Notes: generated from the sequence alone by a model not told the origin. Shown: positions 1 through 5,979, counted from the first letter of the stretch. The stretch is DNA of 8,739 bases from Chloroflexota bacterium (GCA_026389735.1 JAPLHH010000101.1:1-8739); one strand, 5' to 3'. Translations and numbers: made by a program.

Positions 1-1
1 C

Positions 2-1003
2 TACCGTGGGATACTCAAGCACCGCACTCTCATGGCTAGACTACTCGGGTTAGCGGCATGGGTACCGGGGGTTTCGGTGAAGGATGGGAAACCCCTTCGC
101 CACCTGGCAGATTCCGTCTCGATATTTACCAGGGGATTGTCCATACCCAAGTTGTCACGTCCTTTCCTTTCTGCCCGGCTTCCATCACGAATGAATCCCC
201 CGAAGGGAGCTCATGTCCGGGGGCAGGTGGCAATCTTCCCCGGGTGCGCCTTTGAGTTCTTCTTCGCTGATGTGGGGGAAAGAATGGCCTTAGCCTTGGC
301 GGAGGCAGGATTCGAAGTGGTCTACCCGCGGGGCCTGACCTGCTGCGGACTCGCTGTCCGTAGTGCAGGTGACCTTACCACTGCCCAATTGATGGCTCAA
401 CATAATATTGAAATACTATCTCAATTCGACCATATAGTCACAGGCTGCGCCACCTGCAGCTCTGCACTGAAGGACTATGGGAAGTGGTTTCCGGACAACG
501 ATGCATGGCAATCACGAGCCAGCAGCCTTTCGGCCAAGGTGAGTGATTTATCAGAATTCCTAGTCAGGGAGGGATTCCAACCCCAGCCTACTGAGCCCAT
601 AACTATTACTTACCATGACCCCTGCCACTTGAAGTGGCACCAAGCGATAAGCGATGCGCCCCGTCAGCTCTTAAGTTCTATTAAGGGATTGAAATACTTA
701 GAAATGGAGGGGGCCGATGAATGCTGTGGGCTAGGTGGAGCCTTCGGTATTACCCATCGAGATGTTAGCTTGGCCATCCAGGCCAGGAAGATGCAGTCTA
801 TTAGAAGAACAGGGGCCCAAATTGTGGTCACCTCCTGCCCCGGATGTTTGATCCAGCTTAGGGACGGGGCCCGCCGGCACGGCCTCTCCATTGAGGTAAT
901 GCATATCAGCCAGCTAATTGGCGGGCAAAGAGAGCAGCCCCATAGGCTCCGGTCAGCTGGGGATGGGGGGGAACAATCACCTCGCCCGAAATCCGCGCCT
1001 TGA
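2..1003 (+). CDS. CCG-domain (Fe-S)-binding oxidoreductase subunit (GlcF/LutA/HdrB-like), 5' partial
   Basis: The reading frame is open to the window edge, so the true start lies upstream; the ATG at 32 is probably internal. Numbering residues from that ATG, two cysteine-rich CCG domains are visible. The first has FPGC (Cys72), TCCG (Cys104-105) and CATC (Cys139, Cys142). The second has HDPCH (Cys198), ECCG (Cys231-232) and SCPGC (Cys269, Cys272). This pair is typical of the C-terminal half of glycolate/lactate oxidase Fe-S subunits and HdrB-like proteins, which bind Fe-S clusters and pass electrons from a flavin 2-hydroxyacid dehydrogenase. An N-terminal 2x[4Fe-4S] domain and a FAD partner would be expected upstream, outside the window. 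The last ~25 residues, after HISQLIG, are low-complexity and are encoded antisense to the 3' end of the convergent activase gene, so they are probably a non-conserved tail. The family is clear; the substrate is not. Confidence 0.85.
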   Translation, partial: YRGILKHRTLMARLLGLAAWVPGVSVKDGKPLRHLADSVSIFTRGLSIPKLSRPFLSARLPSRMNPPKGAHVRGQVAIFPGCAFEFFFADVGERMALALAEAGFEVVYPRGLTCCGLAVRSAGDLTTAQLMAQHNIEILSQFDHIVTGCATCSSALKDYGKWFPDNDAWQSRASSLSAKVSDLSEFLVREGFQPQPTEPITITYHDPCHLKWHQAISDAPRQLLSSIKGLKYLEMEGADECCGLGGAFGITHRDVSLAIQARKMQSIRRTGAQIVVTSCPGCLIQLRDGARRHGLSIEVMHISQLIGGQREQPHRLRSAGDGGEQSPRPKSAP

Positions 1004-1670
1004 AAATATCCACGACTATGGAAAAATACTCCACTACCCCACCACACAGAAGTACAGTGTCAGCCAGAGGAATCATCTCCACCACCCGATCCACCACCGA
1101 TTCAAATACCCCCCTAACCAATTCCTCAGATGAGACCCCTGCCCTAATGAGAGACAGTATCTCAGTAGAGGCGAATACCGTACAGTAACTTCCGATCTTA
1201 ACCCGCTTCTCCGCCTTCCTGGCCATGCTATCCAACATATCAAGAGGGATAGCCATCCTGGCAGCTATCTCCTCAATGAAGGTGCCGGTACCAGCAGCAC
1301 ACTTTCGGTTCATCTTAAAGTCGACCCTGCGACCTTGATCATTGAGCTTGATTACCTTATTATCCTGGCCGCCGATGTCCACCAGCGTCAGTGCCCGTGG
1401 AACATAGTGGAAGCCTCCCTTGGCATGACAGGCAATCTCAGTCTTAGCCTCAGTGGCAAAGGTAACGCTGTGCCTCCCGTATCCGGTGGAAACGATGGGT
1501 ATATCATCCCATCCCCTGCCTCCTAAGGCAATGTCCAGTGCCTCCCTGGCAGCGTTCTGGTAGTCGACCCCGGAACGGCGCACATGACTTCCCACCATGT
1601 TGTCTTCCTGGTCAATCACCACTGCCTTAGTGGTGCAGCTGCCTACGTCAATACCCGCATATAATTTCAC
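906..1670 (-). CDS. 2-hydroxyacyl-CoA dehydratase activase (BadF/BadG/HgdC family ATPase)
   Basis: A 254-residue protein, the normal length for HgdC-type activases. These homodimers hold one [4Fe-4S] cluster between subunits and use ATP hydrolysis to fire a low-potential electron into the partner dehydratase/reductase. Visible motifs are the ASKHA phosphate-1 loop GIDVGSCTTK (residues 6-15), STGYGR (61-66), DIGGQD (98-103), KCAAGTG (123-129), YCTVFAS (162-168) and the adenosine loop LLCGG (207-211). Cys124 and Cys163 sit where the two cluster ligands per subunit lie in HgdC, so the enzyme looks intact. The start is GTG at 1670, overlapping the TGA of the dehydratase gene by four bases (GTGA), which indicates translational coupling. 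It is the last gene of the minus-strand operon and its 3' end overlaps the convergent Fe-S gene. A general BadF/BadG ATPase acting on another protein is possible, but the coupling makes the neighbour its partner. Confidence 0.92.
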   Translation of the reverse strand: MKLYAGIDVGSCTTKAVVIDQEDNMVGSHVRRSGVDYQNAAREALDIALGGRGWDDIPIVSTGYGRHSVTFATEAKTEIACHAKGGFHYVPRALTLVDIGGQDNKVIKLNDQGRRVDFKMNRKCAAGTGTFIEEIAARMAIPLDMLDSMARKAEKRVKIGSYCTVFASTEILSLIRAGVSSEELVRGVFESVVDRVVEMIPLADTVLLCGGVVEYFSIVVDIFKARISGEVIVPPHPQLTGAYGAALFARQLAG

Positions 1671-2902
1671 CGTGACTCCTCTATTTGCTCAACAAAGGCT
1701 TCAACGCTGGTTATGGTCTGTTCTTCAGAAAAGCAACGAAGGTCGTTAAGATCAGCGTTGATTATGAGGTAAGGTATACCCAACCGCTCACTAAGACGAC
1801 TTGCCATACCATAGCGGTTATTAGTATTGTTAGGACAGGTCTTGGAATCGTGGTACAAGATTCCATCGATACCGAAACGCTCCACCTTTTCGGCAATGTA
1901 ATCCTCCTTGAAACTATCGTCCTGGCCTATAAAGATGGAACTATACGCCCTAGCCATGCTTTGGAAGGGGTCCTTGGGGTCAAAAGCAGAAAAGACCCAG
2001 CTATTGCAGTAAGTGCTGACCGCGATGCAGGCTTTCAATCTGGAGAGGAGTTCACTCATACTTCGCAGTTTACCCCAAATTGGCATCCCTTCCCAGTAAA
2101 AGCGATGGCGTTCCCCCTCCACAGCACCGATTCCCTGGTTGATACGTTCCTTTAGCTCCTCTAAAAGTATTCGATAATAATCGTTAGCCTCTTGTCTACC
2201 CCGCATAACCACTGCTGGCCCCATGTGGATACAGGCATCGAAAAAGGTTATGGGAGATGGTCTGGCCACTGCAGTCTCTAAAACAGCCTCCCATAATCGG
2301 GAACATTCACGGGAGATAGTTAAAATCTCACGGAATCTATCGATATCGAAGGCGCGACCAGCTATTTTTTCCAGCTCAGGCACCATCTGCTCCAACTGAG
2401 CGGCTACTGACTTCACCGTATCCTCACGGACCTGGCGCTGGGTACGTGGGGTATTGACGCCCAATAGAGGTACCTTGAATTCACGGGCGTAAAAAGCCAT
2501 CCAATCGTATACCTCACGGCACTGGTTGGTATTATAGAGCAGCACATCCGGTTTGGGGACATTATCAATACCATAGGCCTTGGTAAGGGGAGTCTCACCT
2601 TTGAGATAGGCACCGATGTCACTGGTGAGATAGGAGCATATTTCTGGGGAGTAACCGTGGGCGTTGGCAATAGGGATGTAATCGCTGGCTGTGCGGTTTG
2701 AACCTAACATAGCAGCGTGGTTTTCATAATAGTAAACTAAAAAGCCAAGGGATTGTGCCAGTTCGGCAGGCCCCACACTGCTACACCAAGCAATTTTTTT
2801 GCTTTTCGTCTTTACTGCCTCGTCCAACTCCATGAAGTGCTGGGCCATAACCTCCCTTAATTGCTTTGTTGCCTTGATTTCTACACGTTTTACTTCTACC
2901 AT
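1667..2902 (-). CDS. 2-hydroxyacyl-CoA dehydratase / benzoyl-CoA reductase family subunit (HGD-D), solitary
   Basis: This 411-residue protein belongs to the HgdA/HgdB/FldB/BcrB superfamily, whose members carry Fe-S clusters and perform ketyl-radical dehydration of 2-hydroxyacyl-CoA or difficult reductions. Characteristic signs are WCSSVGPAEL (Cys40; the C-x-x-x-P-x-E cluster motif), PEICSYLTSDIG (Cys89), NTNQC (Cys128), SKTCPNN (Cys356) and the C-terminal NADLNDLRCFSEEQ block. Nine cysteines are present in all: 40, 89, 128, 200, 224, 292, 299, 356 and 390. Classical dehydratases are heterodimers of two related subunits; only one is encoded here, directly coupled to an activase. That resembles single-subunit relatives such as E. 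coli YjiM/YjiL or double-cubane cluster proteins. The ATG at 2902 follows an AGGAAGAG site at 2918-2911. The gene lies 48 bp downstream of the MBL gene, in the same operon. Substrate unknown; phenyllactyl-CoA is one candidate given the Phe leader upstream. Confidence 0.88.
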   Translation of the reverse strand: MVEVKRVEIKATKQLREVMAQHFMELDEAVKTKSKKIAWCSSVGPAELAQSLGFLVYYYENHAAMLGSNRTASDYIPIANAHGYSPEICSYLTSDIGAYLKGETPLTKAYGIDNVPKPDVLLYNTNQCREVYDWMAFYAREFKVPLLGVNTPRTQRQVREDTVKSVAAQLEQMVPELEKIAGRAFDIDRFREILTISRECSRLWEAVLETAVARPSPITFFDACIHMGPAVVMRGRQEANDYYRILLEELKERINQGIGAVEGERHRFYWEGMPIWGKLRSMSELLSRLKACIAVSTYCNSWVFSAFDPKDPFQSMARAYSSIFIGQDDSFKEDYIAEKVERFGIDGILYHDSKTCPNNTNNRYGMASRLSERLGIPYLIINADLNDLRCFSEEQTITSVEAFVEQIEESR

Positions 2903-2950
2903 TTTTTTCTCTCTTCCTAAAAATCTCCTTGACCATGCTCATTTTGTTAG

Positions 2951-3880
2951 TCACGGGATAGTGAACAATTTCTCTTTGCCGGCTTCGGACTGAGAACGCG
3001 CGAGCATGAGTTTGGCCAGGCTATACATTACCTCAAAGGTTTGGATATCGGTGAGGCTGTTCACCCATTTAGCCTTCTCCAGGGCAATCTCCTCGGCGTC
3101 ATCTCCATTGCCCAACCTTTTCAGCATCTCCAAGTGATATGACTCAGCAGCCATAATGGCTCTTTGAAAATATTGTCCAAGCCATCCATCAACCACTGCG
3201 TTGTGACTTAGAGCCCCTCTCTGGGCCGGCAAAGCAGAAAGCTTCCGAATGCTGTTGCAGTAAGCCTCAAGGGAGTCAAAGTAATTGGGCCAGAAAACAT
3301 CCTTTTCGGGGACATAAAATCCAGTGGCATCCCCTATAGCCAGTGTCCCCTCTTTTTCCTCGAATAAGGAGATATGGCATGGAGAATGCCCTGGAGTATA
3401 ATAGACAGTCCATACAATTCCCGAGCCAAGGTCTAGCCTGTCTCCTTCTTCGAGGACATTATTCACCTCAAAGATATAATTCTCAAGTTCAGGTGGGAGT
3501 TCTGCAATCTCACCCTTGTTAATCATGATCTCAGTGATACTGCGGTCCGTCACGAGAAACTCCTTGAGCATCCTTTGACTCTTCAATAGTTTGGCGGCTA
3601 TAGGGCTGGCTGCAATCTTCAAGTGAGGCCATAGCCTTTTCAGGTGCGGCACTGCCCCTATATGGTCCGGGTGGGTGTGAGTCAGGACGACGTATTTGAT
3701 CCGCTCTGGCTCAATACCCAATTCCTCGATTTGCTCTACAATGATGGCGAAGGTGGCACCGGTACCCCCTTCGATGAGCATCCCGTCATCTCCTAAGGAA
3801 AGATAAGCTGGAAAAGAAGATGTACCTAATTGATAAAAACTCCGCGTGATGGTAACAGGTTCATGCCGTTTTTTGCTCAT
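2951..3880 (-). CDS. MBL-fold metallo-hydrolase
   Basis: A 309-residue metallo-beta-lactamase-fold protein with the complete dinuclear metal site: THTHPDH (His68, His70, Asp72, His73), TPGHS (His165), IGDA (Asp184) and SHN (His226). No signal peptide or membrane segment is visible, so it should be cytoplasmic. Members of this broad family hydrolyse thioesters, lactones or phosphoesters, or are flavin-independent oxidoreductases; the sequence does not say which. As first gene of an operon with a CoA-thioester dehydratase-type enzyme, a thioesterase role is a reasonable guess, not a demonstration. The start ATG at 3880 has an AAAGGAA site at 3894-3888. The next gene begins 48 bp after its TGA. 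Transcription could come from a weak promoter near 3960-3932 or from readthrough of the Phe attenuator further upstream. Confidence 0.88.
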   Translation of the reverse strand: MSKKRHEPVTITRSFYQLGTSSFPAYLSLGDDGMLIEGGTGATFAIIVEQIEELGIEPERIKYVVLTHTHPDHIGAVPHLKRLWPHLKIAASPIAAKLLKSQRMLKEFLVTDRSITEIMINKGEIAELPPELENYIFEVNNVLEEGDRLDLGSGIVWTVYYTPGHSPCHISLFEEKEGTLAIGDATGFYVPEKDVFWPNYFDSLEAYCNSIRKLSALPAQRGALSHNAVVDGWLGQYFQRAIMAAESYHLEMLKRLGNGDDAEEIALEKAKWVNSLTDIQTFEVMYSLAKLMLARSQSEAGKEKLFTIP

Positions 3881-3931
3881 TTGTGATTTCCTTTCTCTTT
3901 AACAAAATTTGCCCCCGAAAAAACTACGAGG

Positions 3932-3960
3932 GGTATATCCTTCTCAGAGCTTTAAGACAA
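3932..3960 (-). promoter_or_regulatory. Possible weak promoter for the MBL-dehydratase-activase operon
   Basis: On the minus strand TTGTCT (3960-3955) is separated by 17 bases from TATACC (3937-3932). The -35 is fair and the -10 is poor. A start near 3925 would give a 5' UTR of about 45 bases ending in the MBL Shine-Dalgarno. It would allow operon expression independent of the upstream attenuator. Low confidence. Confidence 0.3.
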
Positions 3961-4100
3961 CTAAGGAATGTCCTACGGTGCTTCATACACATAGCCGTTC
4001 TCTGACCCCATCTTTCGTAATTACTATTGATAAGTTTCGGGATTATCTCTCTGCCTTCTATAGACCTTTTGCCTCAATCTACAACTAACTTTACCCCAAC

Positions 4101-4125
4101 AAAAAAGCCTCCCGCCTGGGGAGGC
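4101..4125 (-). terminator. Intrinsic terminator (attenuator terminator; also follows the aminotransferase gene)
   Basis: Read on the minus strand, GCCTCCC (4125-4119), a five-base loop CAGGC and GGGAGGC (4113-4107) form a perfect 7-bp GC-rich stem followed by six T (4106-4101). The T run exists only in the minus direction, so it terminates leftward transcripts. It lies 40 bases after the stop of the Phe-rich leader peptide and 220 bases before the MBL start, the expected position for an attenuator. It would also end aminotransferase transcripts. Confidence 0.85.
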
Positions 4126-4199
4126 TCTTTGCTTTCGGTGTACTGCTGTTCCTGTTCTTCGCTTTTAGGTCAATGCCCTCCCAAGCCCGCCAACAGGCG
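4119..4199 (-). promoter_or_regulatory. Candidate pause hairpin and antiterminator of a Phe attenuator
   Basis: Directly after the Phe codons the leader RNA can fold CGCC (4199-4196) with GGCG (4191-4188), a candidate 1:2 pause hairpin. Further on, GGGAGG (4182-4177), inside the last leader codons, is exactly complementary to CCTCCC (4124-4119), the 5' arm of the terminator. Flanking bases add partial pairing (8 of 10). A ribosome stalled on Phe codons would cover the pause-hairpin arm and leave GGGAGG free to block the terminator. A ribosome reaching the stop at 4167-4165 would cover GGGAGG and allow termination. Structures were judged by eye, without energies. Confidence 0.55.
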
Positions 4200-4248
4200 T
4201 GCTAAAGAAAAAGAAGAAGAAGTTAAAACTGCGAGCCTGAGTATGCAT
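4165..4248 (-). CDS. Phe-rich leader peptide (27 aa), attenuation control peptide
   Basis: An ATG at 4248-4246 opens a 27-codon frame ending in TAA at 4167-4165. Residues 7-17 read SFNFFFFFFST, giving seven Phe codons, six of them consecutive (mixed TTC/TTT). It starts about 14 bases after the start point predicted from a consensus promoter, with a weak GTGAG-type ribosome site, and is followed by an intrinsic terminator. This is the architecture of phenylalanine leader peptides such as E. coli pheL and pheM (pheM has a comparable F-rich run ending in ST, as I recall it). The known role is to sense Phe-tRNA charging by ribosome stalling. Here the next gene is an MBL hydrolase/dehydratase operon rather than pheA or pheST. 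The alternative is a chance purine-rich tract on the plus strand, made unlikely by the flanking promoter and terminator. Confidence 0.75.
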   Translation of the reverse strand: MHTQARSFNFFFFFFSTPVGGLGRALT

Positions 4249-4268
4249 TTCTAAACTCACAAAGCGTG

Positions 4269-4297
4269 ATTATAGCACAAGGAACAAAGCCTGTCAA
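4269..4297 (-). promoter_or_regulatory. Perfect-consensus sigma70 promoter driving the Phe leader
   Basis: On the minus strand TTGACA (4297-4292) and TATAAT (4274-4269) are separated by exactly 17 bases, matching the consensus at every position. The predicted start is near 4262, just upstream of the leader peptide ATG at 4248. The -35 lies 12 bases beyond the aminotransferase stop, so this is a separate transcription unit. Confidence 0.9.
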
Positions 4298-4304
4298 CTG
4301 ACAG
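4291..4304. promoter_or_regulatory. Palindromic operator candidate over the -35 of the leader promoter
   Basis: CTGTCA-AC-TGACAG is a perfect 6-bp-arm inverted repeat that includes the whole -35 hexamer. A dimeric regulator could bind here and block a very strong promoter. The regulator is not identifiable from the window, and part of the symmetry comes from the TTGACA hexamer itself. Confidence 0.4.
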
Positions 4305-4308
4305 TGTA

Positions 4309-5535
4309 TCATCTATTCAGGCTTCTCTTTGAAGAAGAAAGCTGTCCCTGACACAGTTTAAATTTTTTAGCCGCCTTTTTGAAGCCATTTAGCGAACCCT
4401 TCAATGTTTTGTCATCAACACAGTACGAGATACGAAAATAGCCCGGCGTGCCAAAGCCTCGACCGGGCACAACCAACACATTCCACTGCCGCAGCTCGTT
4501 GACAAAGGCGACCTCATTCTCCAGCGGCGACTTAGGAAAGATGTAAAAAGCCCCCTGTGGTTTTATCACCGAATAGCCCATATCAACAAGATTGCCATAC
4601 AAAAAATCCCTTTTCTTCTGATAATCGGTTACCGAGACAGTGATATGCTGCAGATTCTTCACTAAGTGTTGCATCAAAGCTGGTGCGTTGACAAACCCCA
4701 AAACCCGGTTGCAGAAAACAAAGCCGCTCACCAGTTCCTCTCGCTGGCTGCAATCAGGGTGTATGGCGATATAGCCGATACGCTCACCCGGAAGCGCCAA
4801 GTCTTTAGAATGAGAAGCAACAACTATGCTGTGACGATGATGGTGAAAAACGGGAGGGTATGTTAATCCGTCATATATAATCTTGCGATACGTCTCGTCG
4901 CTTATCAGGAAAAGCTGCGTCCCGTATTGCGCCTCTTTTCTGCGGAGCAACTCTCCAAGCTGTCTCACAAAGTCCTCGCTATAGACAACGCCGGTCGGGT
5001 TATTGGGTGAATTGATAATTACACCCTTTGTCTTAGCCGTAATGGTATCTTCAAGAGCCTCTAGCTTCGGTATAAATTGTTCATTTGTAGGCAAGACCCT
5101 GATAACCCCACCATGATTGTCTATATAGTTGCCAAACTCCACGAAATAAGGAGCGAATACAATTATCTCGTCTCCGGGATTCAATATCGTCTTCAGCACC
5201 ACGTTCAAGCCACCGGCAGCACCACAGGTCATTACAATATCGTTACCCGTAAACTTGATACCAGTCTCGTGTGAGAGCTGTACCGCCACAGCAGCCCTTG
5301 TCTCCGCATAGCCGGCATTCTCCATGTACCTGTGCATCCCCGGCACAGGTTTTTTCACCAGCTTCTTCAATTCCTGTTTAAACTCAGGCGGTGGCTCCAT
5401 GACCGGATTGCCTATAGAAAGGTCGAAAACATTCCCCACGCCGTAGCGCTTTTTGAGATTGGCACCTTCTTCAAACATCCTCCTTATCCACGACCCCTCC
5501 ATCATACGCTTGCTGACATTATCCGATATTGGCAC
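4309..5535 (-). CDS. PLP-dependent class I/II aminotransferase (aspartate/aromatic aminotransferase-like)
   Basis: A 408-residue fold-type I aminotransferase that would transfer an amino group between an amino acid and a 2-oxo acid with pyridoxal phosphate. Visible are SPNNPTG (176-182), ISDETY (211-216; Asp213 contacts the pyridine nitrogen), SHSKDL with the Schiff-base Lys244, PGERIGY (249-255) and FRISYC with Arg368 for the substrate carboxylate. The frame stays open to a GTG at 5583, but I chose the GTG at 5535 because AGGAGGT (5547-5541) lies five bases upstream and the added residues look non-conserved. Substrate is not readable. The neighbouring relic similar to an indolepyruvate oxidoreductase and the Phe leader downstream favour an aromatic amino acid. 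The gene overlaps the preceding short ORF by 17 bases, suggesting coupling, and its transcript should end at the terminator at 4125-4101. Confidence 0.9.
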   Translation of the reverse strand: MPISDNVSKRMMEGSWIRRMFEEGANLKKRYGVGNVFDLSIGNPVMEPPPEFKQELKKLVKKPVPGMHRYMENAGYAETRAAVAVQLSHETGIKFTGNDIVMTCGAAGGLNVVLKTILNPGDEIIVFAPYFVEFGNYIDNHGGVIRVLPTNEQFIPKLEALEDTITAKTKGVIINSPNNPTGVVYSEDFVRQLGELLRRKEAQYGTQLFLISDETYRKIIYDGLTYPPVFHHHRHSIVVASHSKDLALPGERIGYIAIHPDCSQREELVSGFVFCNRVLGFVNAPALMQHLVKNLQHITVSVTDYQKKRDFLYGNLVDMGYSVIKPQGAFYIFPKSPLENEVAFVNELRQWNVLVVPGRGFGTPGYFRISYCVDDKTLKGSLNGFKKAAKKFKLCQGQLSSSKRSLNR

Positions 5536-5653
5536 TCGACACCTCCTCCCTACCTTTATCAAAGGCAGCCATAAACGGGTCACTGGCCACCATTACACCG
5601 GCATGATAGCCGTCGAGGGCAAAGGCCTCATTTCCGGAGAGCAATTTCTTCAT
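5519..5653 (-). pseudogene. Short ORF with a 2-oxoacid:ferredoxin oxidoreductase alpha-subunit (IorA-like) N-terminal remnant
   Basis: A 44-codon frame from ATG 5653 to TAA 5519 begins MKKLLSGNEAFALDGYHAGV. IorA/KorA-type alpha subunits start with a very similar LLSGNEAIA...A.EAGV block leading into GYPGTPS, the start of the thiamine-diphosphate enzyme's pyrimidine-binding domain. Here, after about 24 residues, the similarity stops and the frame runs DPFMAAFDKGREEV before ending inside the aminotransferase gene. The simplest reading is an internal deletion that fused the first codons of an iorA-like gene to sequence next to the aminotransferase. It may still be translated and coupled to the aminotransferase by the 17-base overlap. 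A weak AGGC ribosome site precedes the ATG. The family match is from memory of the motif, with no alignment run. Confidence 0.5.
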
Positions 5654-5658
5654 TAGTT

Positions 5659-5704
5659 GCCTGCTTAACCAAAATATGGAGCCAGCGGTCAGAGTCGAAC
5701 TCAC
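5659..5704 (-). promoter_or_regulatory. Possible promoter for the aminotransferase unit, inside the tRNA-derived repeat
   Basis: On the minus strand TTCGAC, which is the T-loop sequence of the tRNA fragment, is followed after 17 bases by TATTTT just past the CCA end. A start there would give a short leader before the ATG at 5653. Each hexamer departs from consensus at two positions, and no better promoter is evident nearby. Confidence 0.25.
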
Positions 5705-5721
5705 GACCGGCAGTTTACGAA
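5677..5721 (-). repeat. Partial tRNA-Thr 3' end (att-site-like direct repeat, left copy)
   Basis: Forty-five bases match the 3' portion of the intact tRNA-Thr gene (8596-8640) at 43 positions, from the anticodon loop through the CCA end, in the same orientation. The differences are 5702 (C for G) and 5712 (A for G). The first creates a G-G clash in the T-stem, so this copy is not under tRNA selection. No acceptor 5' strand or D-arm follows beyond 5721, so it is not a tRNA. Such 3'-end duplications are the usual footprint of tyrosine-recombinase elements at tRNA genes. Confidence 0.85.
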
Positions 5722-5839
5722 TTCAGAGCCCTATATCCCACCGAATGCCACCAGATAGCATAAAGCATTGTCTGGTTTAGCGTCAAGCCGCACTTTTTAT
5801 CTGGAAATGCCACCTCGTGCTGGGGCGTGTCAAACAGTT

Positions 5840-5861
5840 TGTCGGCAAAATGTCGGCAAAA
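5840..5861 (+). repeat. Tandem 11-bp direct repeat TGTCGGCAAAA x2
   Basis: Two perfect adjacent copies lie about 120 bp inside the left tRNA repeat. The core CGGCAAAAAC (5854-5863) recurs near the other end of the island at 8560-8569 in the same orientation. Possible recombinase arm-type or accessory-protein sites, or chance. Confidence 0.45.
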
Positions 5862-5979
5862 ACAAAGTAAAAACCGGAGGGTGCAATAGCTTCTATGACG
5901 AGATAATTCAAAAACTGCGATTATACCTAGTCACAAAACGATGGAAAGTTCAGCGTGGAATAAATGTATCCTTACCACC

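Noticed and set aside
1685..2155. A 156-codon plus-strand frame opposite the dehydratase gene
   Set aside because: The minus strand has clear family motifs through the same stretch; the plus frame is a complement shadow without domain signal.
3908..3933. CCCC...GGGG inverted repeat before the MBL gene, considered as a second terminator
   Set aside because: The stem is only about four to five pairs and has a 13-base T-rich loop. The T run is in the loop rather than after the stem, so it would not terminate.
4027..4254. A 75-codon plus-strand frame in the region between the MBL and aminotransferase genes
   Set aside because: It is the antisense of the terminator and Phe leader, with Lys/Glu runs that simply complement the Phe codons. 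It has no ribosome site and no recognisable domain.
5536..5583. N-terminal extension of the aminotransferase to the upstream GTG at 5583
   Set aside because: A strong AGGAGGT is correctly spaced for the GTG at 5535, and the extra 16 residues overlap the IorA-like ORF and look unlike the family N-terminus.
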